DNA from: Gemmataceae bacterium
GTDB lineage: Bacteria; Planctomycetota; Planctomycetia; Gemmatales; Gemmataceae
Assembly: GCA_003136315.1 (NCBI GenBank)
Contig: PLDW01000337.1
Coordinates: 1 to 33,006 of the forward strand
Direction of reading: 5' to 3'
Length of the DNA: 33,006 nt
Positions 1 through 9,296 of the stretch are shown piece by piece. The notes below the pieces were generated by a model. The model made no database searches and had not been told where the DNA came from. It saw only the letters and a list, made by a program, of their open reading frames with translations. Position numbers and translations under genes: made by a program. The first letter of the stretch is position 1. Each line of letters starts with the position of its first letter.

Positions 1-3000
1 AAACTTGGTAACTACTGACAATGGCTTCGATCAAGTCGCCCTTGCCGTCCCCAGCAGCGAGACGCTCGACGATGGGGGCAATAACCCGATTGTCGGGTCC
101 AGCGAACGCCTCCACGCGGCGGAGCGATTCGACTACGTCTTCCCTGTTGTTGCCGATGTTTTGCAACTGCCGCCGGACTGGAGCGCGTGCGCCCTCGACC
201 TGCCGCCCGATCCGCTCTCGGAAGTCACGCCAGATCCGCGTTGTGCCCGCCGCTTCCAGGCGTGTATCGTCGAGCTCCTGGCGCGCCTCCGGGTCTTCTT
301 GGACCCAACGCATCAGGTGGTCAGCAAGAAGGGTCAGCTGCGGCGGCACGCCACCGCGCAGAGCCTTAAGTATGTCCTTCTGCGCCTCGGTCAGGTCAGG
401 AAGGGTGAGAGCGGCCTCGGGAAGCTTGTGGACGAAGTCCCGGAGCTGCGCAGCCACCTTCTCGCACGCCTCCTCCATCTTGTCAGCGGACCCACTCTCA
501 GGCACTTTGATCTCGAACTCGTTGCCGATAACTCGGAATATCCACCGCTGCTTCGGAGACAGTTTGCTGTAACGCGTCTGGTAGCGGTCTGGGAAGCGAG
601 CCATGCCCACGATCGCTTCGGCGATCTTCGATTCGACCCGCTCCCAGTTGTTGTACCGCTTGTGATAAATCCCGATGCGAGACGGTTCGGACCGAAACGC
701 AAGCGCAATAAATAAGGGGATGACGCCATTCGGCACGCCATAGGGCGGCTCGATCAACTTCTCGTACAGTTTCAGGAACGGCTTGTCCGCCGTGCTTCGC
801 GACGTGAGGTACTTTAGCGTCTCGACCATAACCTCCGAGGTGGATTCTGTGGTCGGCGCGGGAAGCTCCCAGCGACCGGACCCAGAGTTCAGGTAGAAAA
901 AGTTGTTCTCGACCAGCACCCCATCGATCACCGCGCCTTCCTGACTGGTATTGTTGAAGTTAAAAAACTCGTTCTGGAACTCGGGCTTCTCGTCGAATTT
1001 CAGGATGGCGTCGACAATGTTCTCGATCTTGTTCCACTGCGAGCCCGCGACGCCTTGCCACTCGTTGAAGCTGCCGCAGCGAACGCGGGGTTGTTGGTTG
1101 TAGGCTATCTCAAGGTCGGTGCCGATCGAGGGCAGCAACTGGCCCCAGTGTGTGACCGGGACTGTCCGAACCGGCTGCCCGGCTTTCAACACGGAGGTGC
1201 CCGACCGAAGACCTTCGTTCCCGAATGTCCGGGAGAATTCCGCCCGCAGGTCTTCGCGGAGGCGGGTCAACTTGTTTTCCAGTACCTCGTAAGCATGGCT
1301 CTGCGTATCTTTCTTCTCCAGCAACTGCCGAACAGCGATCAACTCCCGCGCCTTGTCGGCGTTTAGCCTCAGTGGTGCGTTTGGAAGCACAACGTAGACC
1401 GACCCTTTGGTAAGGCCTTCCGCCAATTTTCGACAGGCGTCTAGTTCGGTGGCGGAGTCCACCGCGGCCAGGTAAATGACGGCTGAGAGCCACGTTCCTT
1501 CTCCCCCGCCGAGGGCGGGGTTCTGAGAATCGATGGCCTTGTCGCCCTTTGCTGGATCGATCAGTCTGACCGAGACACGGCGAACAATACCAGCATCGCA
1601 AGGGTCGAGTTCCGCGTCGCCGAGCCGATCAGTAATCTCCTCCCGCAGCACTGGATACGATCGCAACAACTCACCGGGAGCCTTGCCGACTGACACCAGG
1701 GCCTTCTCAAGCTCAAGTTCTTTTTCGAGATCCTGCCCCAGTCCGCGGTCGGTCACAAAATTCCAGACATCGGTCGCTTCGTTCTTCCAGAGTGCGTGCG
1801 CCTCTTTGAGGCGTCCGAGTGCGTCCTGTAGCTGTGAGGCGGCCAACTCTTCGCGATCGGCATCGCAGAGGCAGAAACTCAGGAACGACGTGGTCGGCGC
1901 CGTGTCGGGGTTCTTGATTCCGGTTAACACGAGTACCGCCCGCAACACGGCCGATTCGAGCGAGGATGCCCCTGGAAGCCGGGCAGCAGCCTGTTCGTAC
2001 TGCCCCACAAGATGGGGTTCCTTTTCCTTCAGAGGATCGCTGAAGAACGGCAGCAGGTCGGAGACGCGGAGCAACTCCGGCCCACCTGCTTCGTCTGTGG
2101 CTGGGAGGGGACGGTTATCCAGCGTGCCCGCCACTCCCCCGTCCTCGCGGCTTTGCATGTAGTAAAAGGCGGTGCGAGTGACCTGCGCGATGCGGTCGGA
2201 AAGAAGGAGAAGAGCTGCTGATGCTGCCGGGTGAAGTGGATAACAAGGCGAGACGATGTCTTGGTAGCATGCGTCTGGTTGCAACGTCTGCCAGAATCTC
2301 TGGCGGGGCATCCGGTTCGCGATCTGTTGGAGTTTCGGCAGCGGGTTACGGAATACCTCCTCGCCTATAGGCGTCCGGTACAGCATGCCGCCGAGTAGGT
2401 GATAGCCTTCCAGTTCGGTAACACTCAGTTTGATGAAGATGGAAGGTTGTCGGAAACGTGCCGCTACGGTTTCGAGTCGGTTGCGGTCGGTCTCAGTTAG
2501 GTGGCTGCGCTGACCATACTCGGTCATGCTCATATGTGTGAAGGCCAGGAAAACGACCCTCTTTCCGAGATCGTTGCTGCCGCAGGCGCGCTCGACGAAA
2601 TCCTGTAGCCCGATGGCCTCAAGGTGGAGGTCACGCTTGCCATTCTGAGCACCTTTGAGCAGCGATTCTAACGCGAGTCCGAACTCGTCCCAGATGACAA
2701 GGATGCCTTCGTAACCGTGCCGTTGCAGCCGTTCCGCGACTTGGGGGTAGATCTCGTGGGCTTCATAAGCTCCGCCCGACGCGCGGAGGTAGTCGTAGAA
2801 ATTGACGACCGTCTCGCGGAGGTGCCAATCGCAGAACTCCTGAAGGGCCTCCTCGGAGAAATCCTGCCGCAACGCCCGCTCCATCTGCTCGGCCGTCGCA
2901 AGGCGTGAGTTTGAGGCAGGCTGGTATTGCTTGCCTGCATCTCTCAGCTGCACAAGTCGCGCAGCTGCCTCTTGGAAGACGGTCTTCCCGAGCACTTCTT

Positions 3001-3466
3001 CGCTGAGCCCGGCTCGACGTATCGCCTTGAGCAGTCCACGCACGAAAGCGGTGGAGAGGCGACCTCCCCCACCGTCGGCATAGAGGGGCACGACGAGCCA
3101 AGGCCGCCAAGTTCGACCGCTGGGGACGAGGGAAAGCCGCAGAGTGTCGAGGGGAGCGGTCTGCCCCCTCGCCCGGAGCCTTCCCCACACAGGCTGGAGC
3201 GCGGGGCAATTGAACCCGTCGCGGAACAAGCGGGCGAGCACAGTACACAGCCGACTCTTACCCGTGCCGTAAGTCCCGTGGCAGATCACGGCACGACCGC
3301 GCGGGCTGGTCAGGCCGACCGCCTCGCGAAGGAAGTCAAAAACTTCGAGGGTCGATTTGACGGGGACATAGCCGGAGGCGACCTGATCAACTTCGAGCGA
3401 TTCCTCGAAGTTGACGTAGGGCTTTTCGTTCTGCGAGACATAGACCCAATCGCTGAGACTGCTCAT
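1..3466 (-). CDS. Large P-loop ATPase of a DUF4007/PAPS-reductase defence operon (3' end beyond window)
   Basis: The frame is open from an ATG at 3466 to the left edge, about 1155 codons with no stop, so the C-terminus lies outside the window. Visible motifs are a P-loop GTYGTGKS at residues 64-71, a hydrophobic strand ending in DE (GILVIWDE, 254-261) as Walker B, and CYPLHP at 408-413. The P-loop, DE and CYPLHP order is that of BrxC/PglY-like large ATPases of phage-defence systems. The same order occurs in the 1167-aa ATPase at 5793-9296, so the two are probably distant paralogues. The start overlaps the stop of the 162-aa gene upstream as ATGA, which implies translational coupling. The likely role is an ATP-driven motor or switch in a DNA-modification/defence complex. 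The family placement is inference from motifs; the exact Pfam family is not known to me. Confidence 0.8.
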   Translation of the reverse strand, partial: MSSLSDWVYVSQNEKPYVNFEESLEVDQVASGYVPVKSTLEVFDFLREAVGLTSPRGRAVICHGTYGTGKSRLCTVLARLFRDGFNCPALQPVWGRLRARGQTAPLDTLRLSLVPSGRTWRPWLVVPLYADGGGGRLSTAFVRGLLKAIRRAGLSEEVLGKTVFQEAAARLVQLRDAGKQYQPASNSRLATAEQMERALRQDFSEEALQEFCDWHLRETVVNFYDYLRASGGAYEAHEIYPQVAERLQRHGYEGILVIWDEFGLALESLLKGAQNGKRDLHLEAIGLQDFVERACGSNDLGKRVVFLAFTHMSMTEYGQRSHLTETDRNRLETVAARFRQPSIFIKLSVTELEGYHLLGGMLYRTPIGEEVFRNPLPKLQQIANRMPRQRFWQTLQPDACYQDIVSPCYPLHPAASAALLLLSDRIAQVTRTAFYYMQSREDGGVAGTLDNRPLPATDEAGGPELLRVSDLLPFFSDPLKEKEPHLVGQYEQAAARLPGASSLESAVLRAVLVLTGIKNPDTAPTTSFLSFCLCDADREELAASQLQDALGRLKEAHALWKNEATDVWNFVTDRGLGQDLEKELELEKALVSVGKAPGELLRSYPVLREEITDRLGDAELDPCDAGIVRRVSVRLIDPAKGDKAIDSQNPALGGGEGTWLSAVIYLAAVDSATELDACRKLAEGLTKGSVYVVLPNAPLRLNADKARELIAVRQLLEKKDTQSHAYEVLENKLTRLREDLRAEFSRTFGNEGLRSGTSVLKAGQPVRTVPVTHWGQLLPSIGTDLEIAYNQQPRVRCGSFNEWQGVAGSQWNKIENIVDAILKFDEKPEFQNEFFNFNNTSQEGAVIDGVLVENNFFYLNSGSGRWELPAPTTESTSEVMVETLKYLTSRSTADKPFLKLYEKLIEPPYGVPNGVIPLFIALAFRSEPSRIGIYHKRYNNWERVESKIAEAIVGMARFPDRYQTRYSKLSPKQRWIFRVIGNEFEIKVPESGSADKMEEACEKVAAQLRDFVHKLPEAALTLPDLTEAQKDILKALRGGVPPQLTLLADHLMRWVQEDPEARQELDDTRLEAAGTTRIWRDFRERIGRQVEGARAPVRRQLQNIGNNREDVVESLRRVEAFAGPDNRVIAPIVERLAAGDGKGDLIEAIVSSYQV

Positions 3467-3951
3467 AGTGGCGTCTCCTCCGTTGCTACGAGACGCGGCC
3501 TTAGAAATCGCACTTCCGTCCCGGAGATGACGCCCCGAGCGACGAACGGCCCTTCAACGCCTTCGGTTCGCGGTGTGTCCAGCAGTATGACCCCTGGTCC
3601 CCGCGAATACAGCGAGAGGAAACTCCAAAATCCTTCCTGCACACTTGCGGTCCAATAGTCCACGTAGTGCAACGGGCCGGTGAGCACGACCGCACGGTCC
3701 TTTCCCGTCGCGACAACCATGTCCCGCGCAGTGTCCGAGGATATTGCCCCGACGGTGTCGAAGAATTTCTCCCAAGGGAGGATGGCGGACTGCCAGCCGA
3801 GGTTGCTAATCGCGGTGGGTAGGCAGTCGCACAAACGAGCCTGCTGGTCGAGACTGTCGCATTGCAGGATCAGGCACCGGTAACGGCGTGCTGGGTTGAG
3901 CTCGCGAGCGACGAGTTGCGTGACCGCGACTTGGAGCGGCGTCACTGCCAT
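3463..3951 (-). CDS. Unrecognised 162-aa protein of the defence operon
   Basis: I do not recognise this protein. It is 162 aa, soluble-looking, with alternating hydrophobic strands and helices suggesting a Rossmann-like alpha/beta fold: RCLILQCDS at 23-31, AVVLTGPLHYVDYW near 91-104, and GVILLDTPR near 122-130. No P-loop or nuclease motif is evident. Its start lies inside the 3' end of the upstream DUF4007-like gene (10-nt overlap) and its stop overlaps the ATPase start as ATGA, so the three genes are tightly coupled. It has no counterpart between the other DUF4007/ATPase pair (9293-10207 and 5793-9296). By size and position it could be an adaptor comparable to BrxB, but I see no sequence proof of that. 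Confidence 0.7.
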   Translation of the reverse strand: MAVTPLQVAVTQLVARELNPARRYRCLILQCDSLDQQARLCDCLPTAISNLGWQSAILPWEKFFDTVGAISSDTARDMVVATGKDRAVVLTGPLHYVDYWTASVQEGFWSFLSLYSRGPGVILLDTPRTEGVEGPFVARGVISGTEVRFLRPRLVATEETPL

Positions 3952-4808
3952 TTGACCACCTGGCTTCGGTAGCCGCTAGTCCGGATCTCCTTGAGCGTCG
4001 CCTCGGCCGTCCGCATGAATTGGATCGAGTCCTGGTTAACCTGCTGCCGGTATTGAACGTACAGGCTCAGTTCCTTGTGCGTGGTGATCCGCGACAAGGC
4101 TTCCCGGACATCGGAATCCCGCAGCCCGAGGATGCGCGCGAGCCCTTTACCGAGGAGTTCGCGGGCCTCGACCGTTGCCTGACCCGAGTAGAACTGTTTC
4201 TGGAGGAGCACCGCAGCATAAGCGACCAGGAGATCGTCCGGCTTTCCGAGACGGCGGCGCACCTTGCGGCTTCCCCGACCGTCCCCGACCGTGCGCTGTT
4301 CGATTAGCCCCATCTCGTGAACGAAGCCGCCGGCCTGGAAGGTCTGGATTACGCCGCCGAAATACGTGCTTACCGTGTCCTTCGTTATGTTGAGCTGCTT
4401 ATCGTCAGCGTGCTTGGCAAGCGCATCGATCACGTCGTCGAACGACATCCACCTGCCTTCGGAGTCGTACTGGAGGAAGAAGATCGAGTATGGGAATGCG
4501 TCAGGGTTGGTGCAGAGGTGCAGGTGGAACAGCCACCACGTCAACGCTGTTTCGGCCTTAGGGTCTTGAGAGGCCATCAACTGCCCGAGTTCTGTGAGCT
4601 TGACTTGCCCCCTTCCGGCCTCGACGACTCCTGCCGTAACAAGCCAGTTGCGGATCGCGGATAGTTGGTTCTTGCCGGCGAGGAAGAGCTTTCGGGCCTG
4701 GCTCAGTTGCTTGCTCGGAACAAAGACGTCTGGCGTGCTTGGGATGTTCTTGATGGCTGTGGACAGCCAGTACCGGGAGATACCAAATTGTTGTGTGTCA
4801 AGGGGCAT
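3942..4808 (-). CDS. DUF4007-like protein (second copy)
   Basis: A 288-aa protein whose N-terminal half follows the DUF4007 pattern: a GKNQLSAIRNWLVTAGVVE helix segment (45-63), a short KLTELGQLM turn-helix (70-78), and a TALTWWLFHLHLC segment (88-99) that parallels ATLWLLHWQI in the clear DUF4007 protein at 9293-10207. It lacks the HETFPFRY-like N-terminal motif of that protein and is more diverged. The segments look like winged-helix elements, so DNA binding is plausible. A GGGAGG ribosome-binding site sits about 8 nt before the ATG at 4808. It follows the PAPS-reductase-like gene by 119 nt and overlaps the 162-aa gene. DUF4007 proteins are commonly found beside PAPS-reductase-family genes in defence loci. 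The molecular function is unknown. Confidence 0.7.
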   Translation of the reverse strand: MPLDTQQFGISRYWLSTAIKNIPSTPDVFVPSKQLSQARKLFLAGKNQLSAIRNWLVTAGVVEAGRGQVKLTELGQLMASQDPKAETALTWWLFHLHLCTNPDAFPYSIFFLQYDSEGRWMSFDDVIDALAKHADDKQLNITKDTVSTYFGGVIQTFQAGGFVHEMGLIEQRTVGDGRGSRKVRRRLGKPDDLLVAYAAVLLQKQFYSGQATVEARELLGKGLARILGLRDSDVREALSRITTHKELSLYVQYRQQVNQDSIQFMRTAEATLKEIRTSGYRSQVVKWQ

Positions 4809-4927
4809 CGCCGATACCTCCCCGATGGTCTCACGGAAACATTCCGGAGTCAGTTAAAATGACGATAAGATGGCCGATATGCCAGCACATGGTGGCATGT
4901 GGCTGGACGCGGGAGATGCTTCGACGG

Positions 4928-5734
4928 TCAGGTGTGGCAGAAGAAGCAGGGCTGGTTGTCGTCCTCGTCCTCCAACACCTCGTCGAACACCTCGATCAGC
5001 GGCAAGTTGACCCGCCTCTTCTGCTTCGCTTCCAGCGACTTCTGGTGTCGCACCTTGATTTCTTCCACCCGCGCCGGGTCCGACAACTCCTCCAGCGATT
5101 CCCGCTGATTCCACGTATAGCGATCCCCGGTTACTTCATTGATCTTCTCGTACTCCTTGGCCAGTTTGAACAGGTCCGGGTGCTTCTCCATCAGCCCGAC
5201 CCACTCTGCCTTCCGCTGGAAGAAGCAGAAGTAACAGCCCGAGCGAGTTCGCCAATCATAGTAGGACGGGAGGCCGATTCCGCTCTCGTCTAGGATACGG
5301 TGGACGTGGTCAATGGTGAGCCCATCGTCCTTAAACGGCATCACGGTCTTGATGTTCGGCTTGGTCGAGATATAAGCGGCGCGGTCCTCATCAGCCCGGA
5401 TGCCGACATACATCATCACTTCGTCCTCGCCGACATATTTCTCGAACGGCCTCATTTTCAGCATCCGGGTACACCAACGCATGTTCGACGAAGGCAGGTA
5501 TCCGCCGTAGACAGCAAGCCAGTGGTCGAAACCGCGATCATCACGCAATCGCTCGATCTTTTTGCCAAGAAAATACTCGATTTTAGTCAAATATTCGTAG
5601 GTCTCGGGCAACTCCTTGTCGGTGTCGCAGAATACGTACTCCATCCCTGGAACCCGGTCACGCATGTAGATAGCTAGAGCGGTGCTATCCTTGCCTCCCG
5701 ACAGCATGAGAATATGGCGAGGGGGATTTTTCAT
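4928..5734 (-). CDS. PAPS-reductase-family (DndC/BrxP-like) PP-loop protein
   Basis: 268 aa with the PP-loop SGGKDST at residues 12-18, which binds ATP and activates a substrate as an adenylate in the ATP-pyrophosphatase/PAPS-reductase fold. GIRADEDRAAY (111-121) is another family motif. Cysteines occur at C36, C88 (MRWCTRM), C167 and C170 (GCYFC), and C263 and C266 (PCFFC at the extreme C-terminus). This set could bind an Fe-S cluster or a metal, as in DndC. DndC, SspD and BrxP relatives act in sulfur insertion into DNA or in BREX type 4 defence. In this operon the protein sits between two DUF4007/ATPase modules, so DNA modification is much more likely than sulfate assimilation. A GGGAGA element precedes the ATG. 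No cysteine desulfurase is encoded nearby, so sulfur donation would have to come from a host enzyme. Confidence 0.85.
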   Translation of the reverse strand: MKNPPRHILMLSGGKDSTALAIYMRDRVPGMEYVFCDTDKELPETYEYLTKIEYFLGKKIERLRDDRGFDHWLAVYGGYLPSSNMRWCTRMLKMRPFEKYVGEDEVMMYVGIRADEDRAAYISTKPNIKTVMPFKDDGLTIDHVHRILDESGIGLPSYYDWRTRSGCYFCFFQRKAEWVGLMEKHPDLFKLAKEYEKINEVTGDRYTWNQRESLEELSDPARVEEIKVRHQKSLEAKQKRRVNLPLIEVFDEVLEDEDDNQPCFFCHT

Positions 5735-5792
5735 AAAGTCAATTCTCCCGCGCGATTAGGGCAGCGCGAAGCTCAGTAGGAAGCATTTATCC

Positions 5793-8700
5793 TTACGGCT
5801 TCTCGTTTTCGCTCAGGAGCTGACGTGCCAGCTCGGCGATGATGGCTACGCTGACATCTTTCCGGTCCAAAAGGTTTTTCTCCCGCAGGACTCGCCGGAA
5901 CTCCTCCCGAACCTGTTTTGCTTGCGGGATCAACTCTGGCGGCACTTGGACCACTTTCTCCACCTCACCCCGGTCAGGCACGGTGATGCTGACCAGCAGC
6001 ATCGACTTGTCTCCGTCCAGCAGGGCATATCCGGTGCTCTCCATCTCAAGCGCGAGCACACGGTAGTGGTCGAAGGTGCGGGCTGACGCTGCCAGTTGCA
6101 CCTCGAATCGTGCTCGGTCCTGATCATCCCAGTTGACCGGAGGTTTGCCGACCAAAAGCGTTGCAATCGATTCCAGCCAGGTTGCGTCCTCAACTCCATC
6201 ATCGGACACGCGTAGCAGGAACGTCTTCAGTTTTGCCTCCACAGCCACGTTTAGCACCAACCGGGCGTGGTGCTCGATCACTTTACGGGCCTTACTGATC
6301 GGGGCCTGTTGCCCGAACGACTTCAGGAGCAGTTTCTCGATTTCTGCGAGTAAATGTGGGTAAGCCTGTTGAAGTTCGGCGAATGCGGCCCGTAGTTGGG
6401 CGAAGTAGACCTCCACCTGCCTCTTATCGGCCTTGCCAGTTGCTTCGAACGGCGGGAAACCACAAGCGGTCGGCAAGTCGGCAAACAGCAGTCGGTCGGG
6501 CTGGCGAGCATCCTTCACCGCTTTCAGCACCCGTTGGGCAGTCTCGCCGATACCCTTAGTCTTTCCGACGTAATCTGGAAGATCCTTGACCATTTTGACC
6601 ATCGGCTTGACCACAGTGAGGAGATCCGGCTCGCCATCCGGCGTCTTCGTGATCATCGCCGCGTACCGCTGGAACACCTCCGCGCGTGGCCCTACGATGC
6701 GGAATCGCTGTAGCTCGAACCTGGCCAGCGAGCGAAACATTCTCTCGAACACAGCGGCGTTCGGCCGGGGGATGAAGGAGCCATCCTCGTAAAGGGCCAC
6801 CTGGGAGTGTGCATAGACGAGCACCGCGGCCAACAGGACAGGGAGAACGCCGTCCTTCAGGCCATACGGTGGCAGACGCAAGGTAACGAAAAGGGCCTCC
6901 ACCGACTTACGACCGTTGTCAGTCGCGGCAAGGAACGACTCGACCTCCTGCCAAATGTCGCGCACGGCCTGCTCTGCTCTGTCGTCGGGGGGGCAAAAGC
7001 AGAGTTCTCCTCCCTGATTGCGGTGGAGCCCTGACGCTTTCAGAAGCGTCTCGTACATGCTCCGTTCTGGTGGGTTGCCCTGAAACCCAAGGGTTTCCTT
7101 CTCCGGATGCTCGAACATCGCCTCAATCAGGTTGCGTCGTGCTGCCGCAGCAGAGGACGAAAGCGATCGACGGTTGATCAGTTCGTTTCGCCAGCGTGGG
7201 GTGGAGGAATAAACCTCGTCGCAGGCACGTGACAACATGTCGTTGAACTGCCGGGCGGAAGCGAGTGCTGTCATTTTGCCCCGGCTGTACCACGAACAGC
7301 CCGTGTTGGCAGTGGAAAAGACCCACTCCAGATGAGAGCGGAGGTTTTGCTCGGCAATGGCAAGGCGGGCGTTCAACTCCCTCCGGGCTGTTCTGTCCGA
7401 CTCAAGTTCGGGGGTGTGTTCCACCACCCAGCGCAGGCAAACCAGCTCGTGGCAGAGTTCCCTCAGATCGAACACATCCTGCGGCAGCGCGGCGACGATT
7501 GGGATCTCCCGAGCAGCGGACTGTATTAGCTCGCGAATTGTCTCCCGGTCGCCAGGATCCTTGGGTAGGCAGTACAGGACGCGTCCGTCCACATCGCCGT
7601 TGCCCACAACGCTGCTTTGGAAGAGATCTTGCTGAAAAGCCCCTCGGTCGCAGTAAACAACCTCAAAATAGCGAAGCGTCCCGGTCTGGAAGTAGTGTCT
7701 GCGTGCGATCAGAGGTTGCGGCGGTAACTGGCGGGTAAGGAAGTCCGCGAGATTCTGGTCCTGCTCGACCGACTGTCGTGCGGCTTGTAACCGCTGATCG
7801 ATGTCAACATCGCTCCCTTCCCATAGAGCGTAGCCTCCCGTGTGGCGGCGGAAGATGAGTACCGAACGACGTGAGAGCAACTGGATGGCCTCTTCGATCT
7901 GGGTCTCGGTCGCGGTACCTCGCACTGCGGCCTGTAAGAGTTCGGAGGAAGCGGTGACACTGGAGGCAGGGCCGAGGGCTTGTAACAGACCAACGATCTT
8001 GGCGAGCCGGACTTCGAGTTCGCTGGCGTCATGCAATCGATCGAGTGCCGACTGTACTTCGGCCCACAGTTTGCCGCGGTGCTGGGCGAAAAGGGCTGGG
8101 CCGATCGACGTCATTACGTAGTCGTACAGGCAGTCGAGCGAGTATGCGCCGTCTTTGAGAGTGTGGCTCCGGAGAAACTCCTGAAAGCCGAACGGCTCGG
8201 ATGAAGCGAGGAAAGCAAAAAGGGACCGTTCGTTTTGGGCGAACTGACGAAAGAGCGGCCCCAATATAACTGCGGTGACAGGATGAAGCGGGTAGCAGGA
8301 GGCGAGACAGTTCTGGAGCTCATCTTGTGCCATCGACCCAGCGCGAAGTCCGAGGTTGAGGGCATTCTGGGTGAGCGATTTTGCCTGTTTCCTCAGCGGT
8401 TTTAGGGCCGCATCGGTGCCTTGTTGATAAATGGCGTGTGACAGGAGCCTAAGCAATTGCTCGCTACGCTCCTCGAACACGACGTCCTCAAACCGCCCCT
8501 GTACTTTTGCCCACTCGGCCCGACGGGTTGGGCTCATATGATCAGCGTAGCGGTACAAGGCTTGGTGCAGGATCGTTATGAAGAAGAACGGTCGTTTCGA
8601 TCGTGTCGCGGCCTCGGCCAGTTCCTGCAGGACGAACACATCGCCCTGCCCAGGGTTAGTGGCGCCGTACTCAAGGAATTTCCCTAACTCATCGACAATG

Positions 8701-9296
8701 AGCAGAAGGCCGACGGCGTCGCTTCCAGAGCGGTCGAGATAATCGTTTGCCTCCTCAAAGAGCCCGACGATGGCGTTACTCGTCGGTGCGGGGTCGGCCG
8801 CGATCTTTTCGAGGCGCTCGATGACCTGGGGTGGCCGACCGCGTATGGCGATGGTCCGCAATGATGCGGCGAGCGCAGCTGCGAGAGCCTTGTCCAACGG
8901 ATGGCGAGAACCGGTGACGAGCACCGGGAACAGCCTCTTTGCCTTTTTGTGTAATGGGCTGCCTGGTCTGAAGAACTGTTCTGCAAACTCTGCATCTGCC
9001 GATACCAGGAACTTTCGGGCTTCCTGCCTAACCTGCTCATCGCCAGAGAGGAGCTGAGCCGCAAACAACGCGAAGGCTGATTTCCCCGAGCCGTATGGGC
9101 CGGTGAGTGACCACGCCCGTGTTGATGTTTCCCCGCGCAGGGATGCGGCTAACCGACGAAGTATCTCGCGACCATTCGGCGTCAGGATGTAGCCTTCAAG
9201 GGCATCGGTGCGGGCGGAGTCACGTGTGAGTGAAACCGACCGAGCGAACCGTGGGCTTACTGCGATCATTTTTTCGAGGGTGGGTGACTCGGTCAT
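5793..9296 (-). CDS. Large P-loop ATPase (1167 aa) of the defence operon
   Basis: The protein has P-loop GPYGSGKS at residues 66-73, Walker B GLLLIVDE at 196-203 followed by LGKFLEY, CYPLHP at 334-339 and then AQNERSLFAFLAS at 353-365. The YPLHP...NERSLFAFL block is a signature I associate with BrxC/PglY-like and related defence ATPases. The remaining ~800 residues are helical and unassigned, possibly a scaffold or DNA-binding platform. The ATG at 9296 overlaps the stop of the DUF4007 gene as ATGA, so the two are coupled. The stop lies 58 nt before the PAPS-reductase-like gene. The likely role is ATP-dependent DNA translocation or assembly of a modification/restriction complex. It shares motif order, but little obvious further identity by eye, with the ATPase at 1-3466. 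Confidence 0.85.
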   Translation of the reverse strand: MTESPTLEKMIAVSPRFARSVSLTRDSARTDALEGYILTPNGREILRRLAASLRGETSTRAWSLTGPYGSGKSAFALFAAQLLSGDEQVRQEARKFLVSADAEFAEQFFRPGSPLHKKAKRLFPVLVTGSRHPLDKALAAALAASLRTIAIRGRPPQVIERLEKIAADPAPTSNAIVGLFEEANDYLDRSGSDAVGLLLIVDELGKFLEYGATNPGQGDVFVLQELAEAATRSKRPFFFITILHQALYRYADHMSPTRRAEWAKVQGRFEDVVFEERSEQLLRLLSHAIYQQGTDAALKPLRKQAKSLTQNALNLGLRAGSMAQDELQNCLASCYPLHPVTAVILGPLFRQFAQNERSLFAFLASSEPFGFQEFLRSHTLKDGAYSLDCLYDYVMTSIGPALFAQHRGKLWAEVQSALDRLHDASELEVRLAKIVGLLQALGPASSVTASSELLQAAVRGTATETQIEEAIQLLSRRSVLIFRRHTGGYALWEGSDVDIDQRLQAARQSVEQDQNLADFLTRQLPPQPLIARRHYFQTGTLRYFEVVYCDRGAFQQDLFQSSVVGNGDVDGRVLYCLPKDPGDRETIRELIQSAAREIPIVAALPQDVFDLRELCHELVCLRWVVEHTPELESDRTARRELNARLAIAEQNLRSHLEWVFSTANTGCSWYSRGKMTALASARQFNDMLSRACDEVYSSTPRWRNELINRRSLSSSAAAARRNLIEAMFEHPEKETLGFQGNPPERSMYETLLKASGLHRNQGGELCFCPPDDRAEQAVRDIWQEVESFLAATDNGRKSVEALFVTLRLPPYGLKDGVLPVLLAAVLVYAHSQVALYEDGSFIPRPNAAVFERMFRSLARFELQRFRIVGPRAEVFQRYAAMITKTPDGEPDLLTVVKPMVKMVKDLPDYVGKTKGIGETAQRVLKAVKDARQPDRLLFADLPTACGFPPFEATGKADKRQVEVYFAQLRAAFAELQQAYPHLLAEIEKLLLKSFGQQAPISKARKVIEHHARLVLNVAVEAKLKTFLLRVSDDGVEDATWLESIATLLVGKPPVNWDDQDRARFEVQLAASARTFDHYRVLALEMESTGYALLDGDKSMLLVSITVPDRGEVEKVVQVPPELIPQAKQVREEFRRVLREKNLLDRKDVSVAIIAELARQLLSENEKP

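Noticed and set aside
5..715. Plus-strand reading frame at the left edge
   Set aside because: It lies antisense to the large ATPase, whose frame stays open to the edge and has the expected motifs upstream.
4879..4898. Small hairpin ATGCCA/TGGCAT between the PAPS-reductase-like gene and the DUF4007-like gene
   Set aside because: The stem is only 6 bp with an 8-nt loop and no T-run, too weak to call as a terminator.
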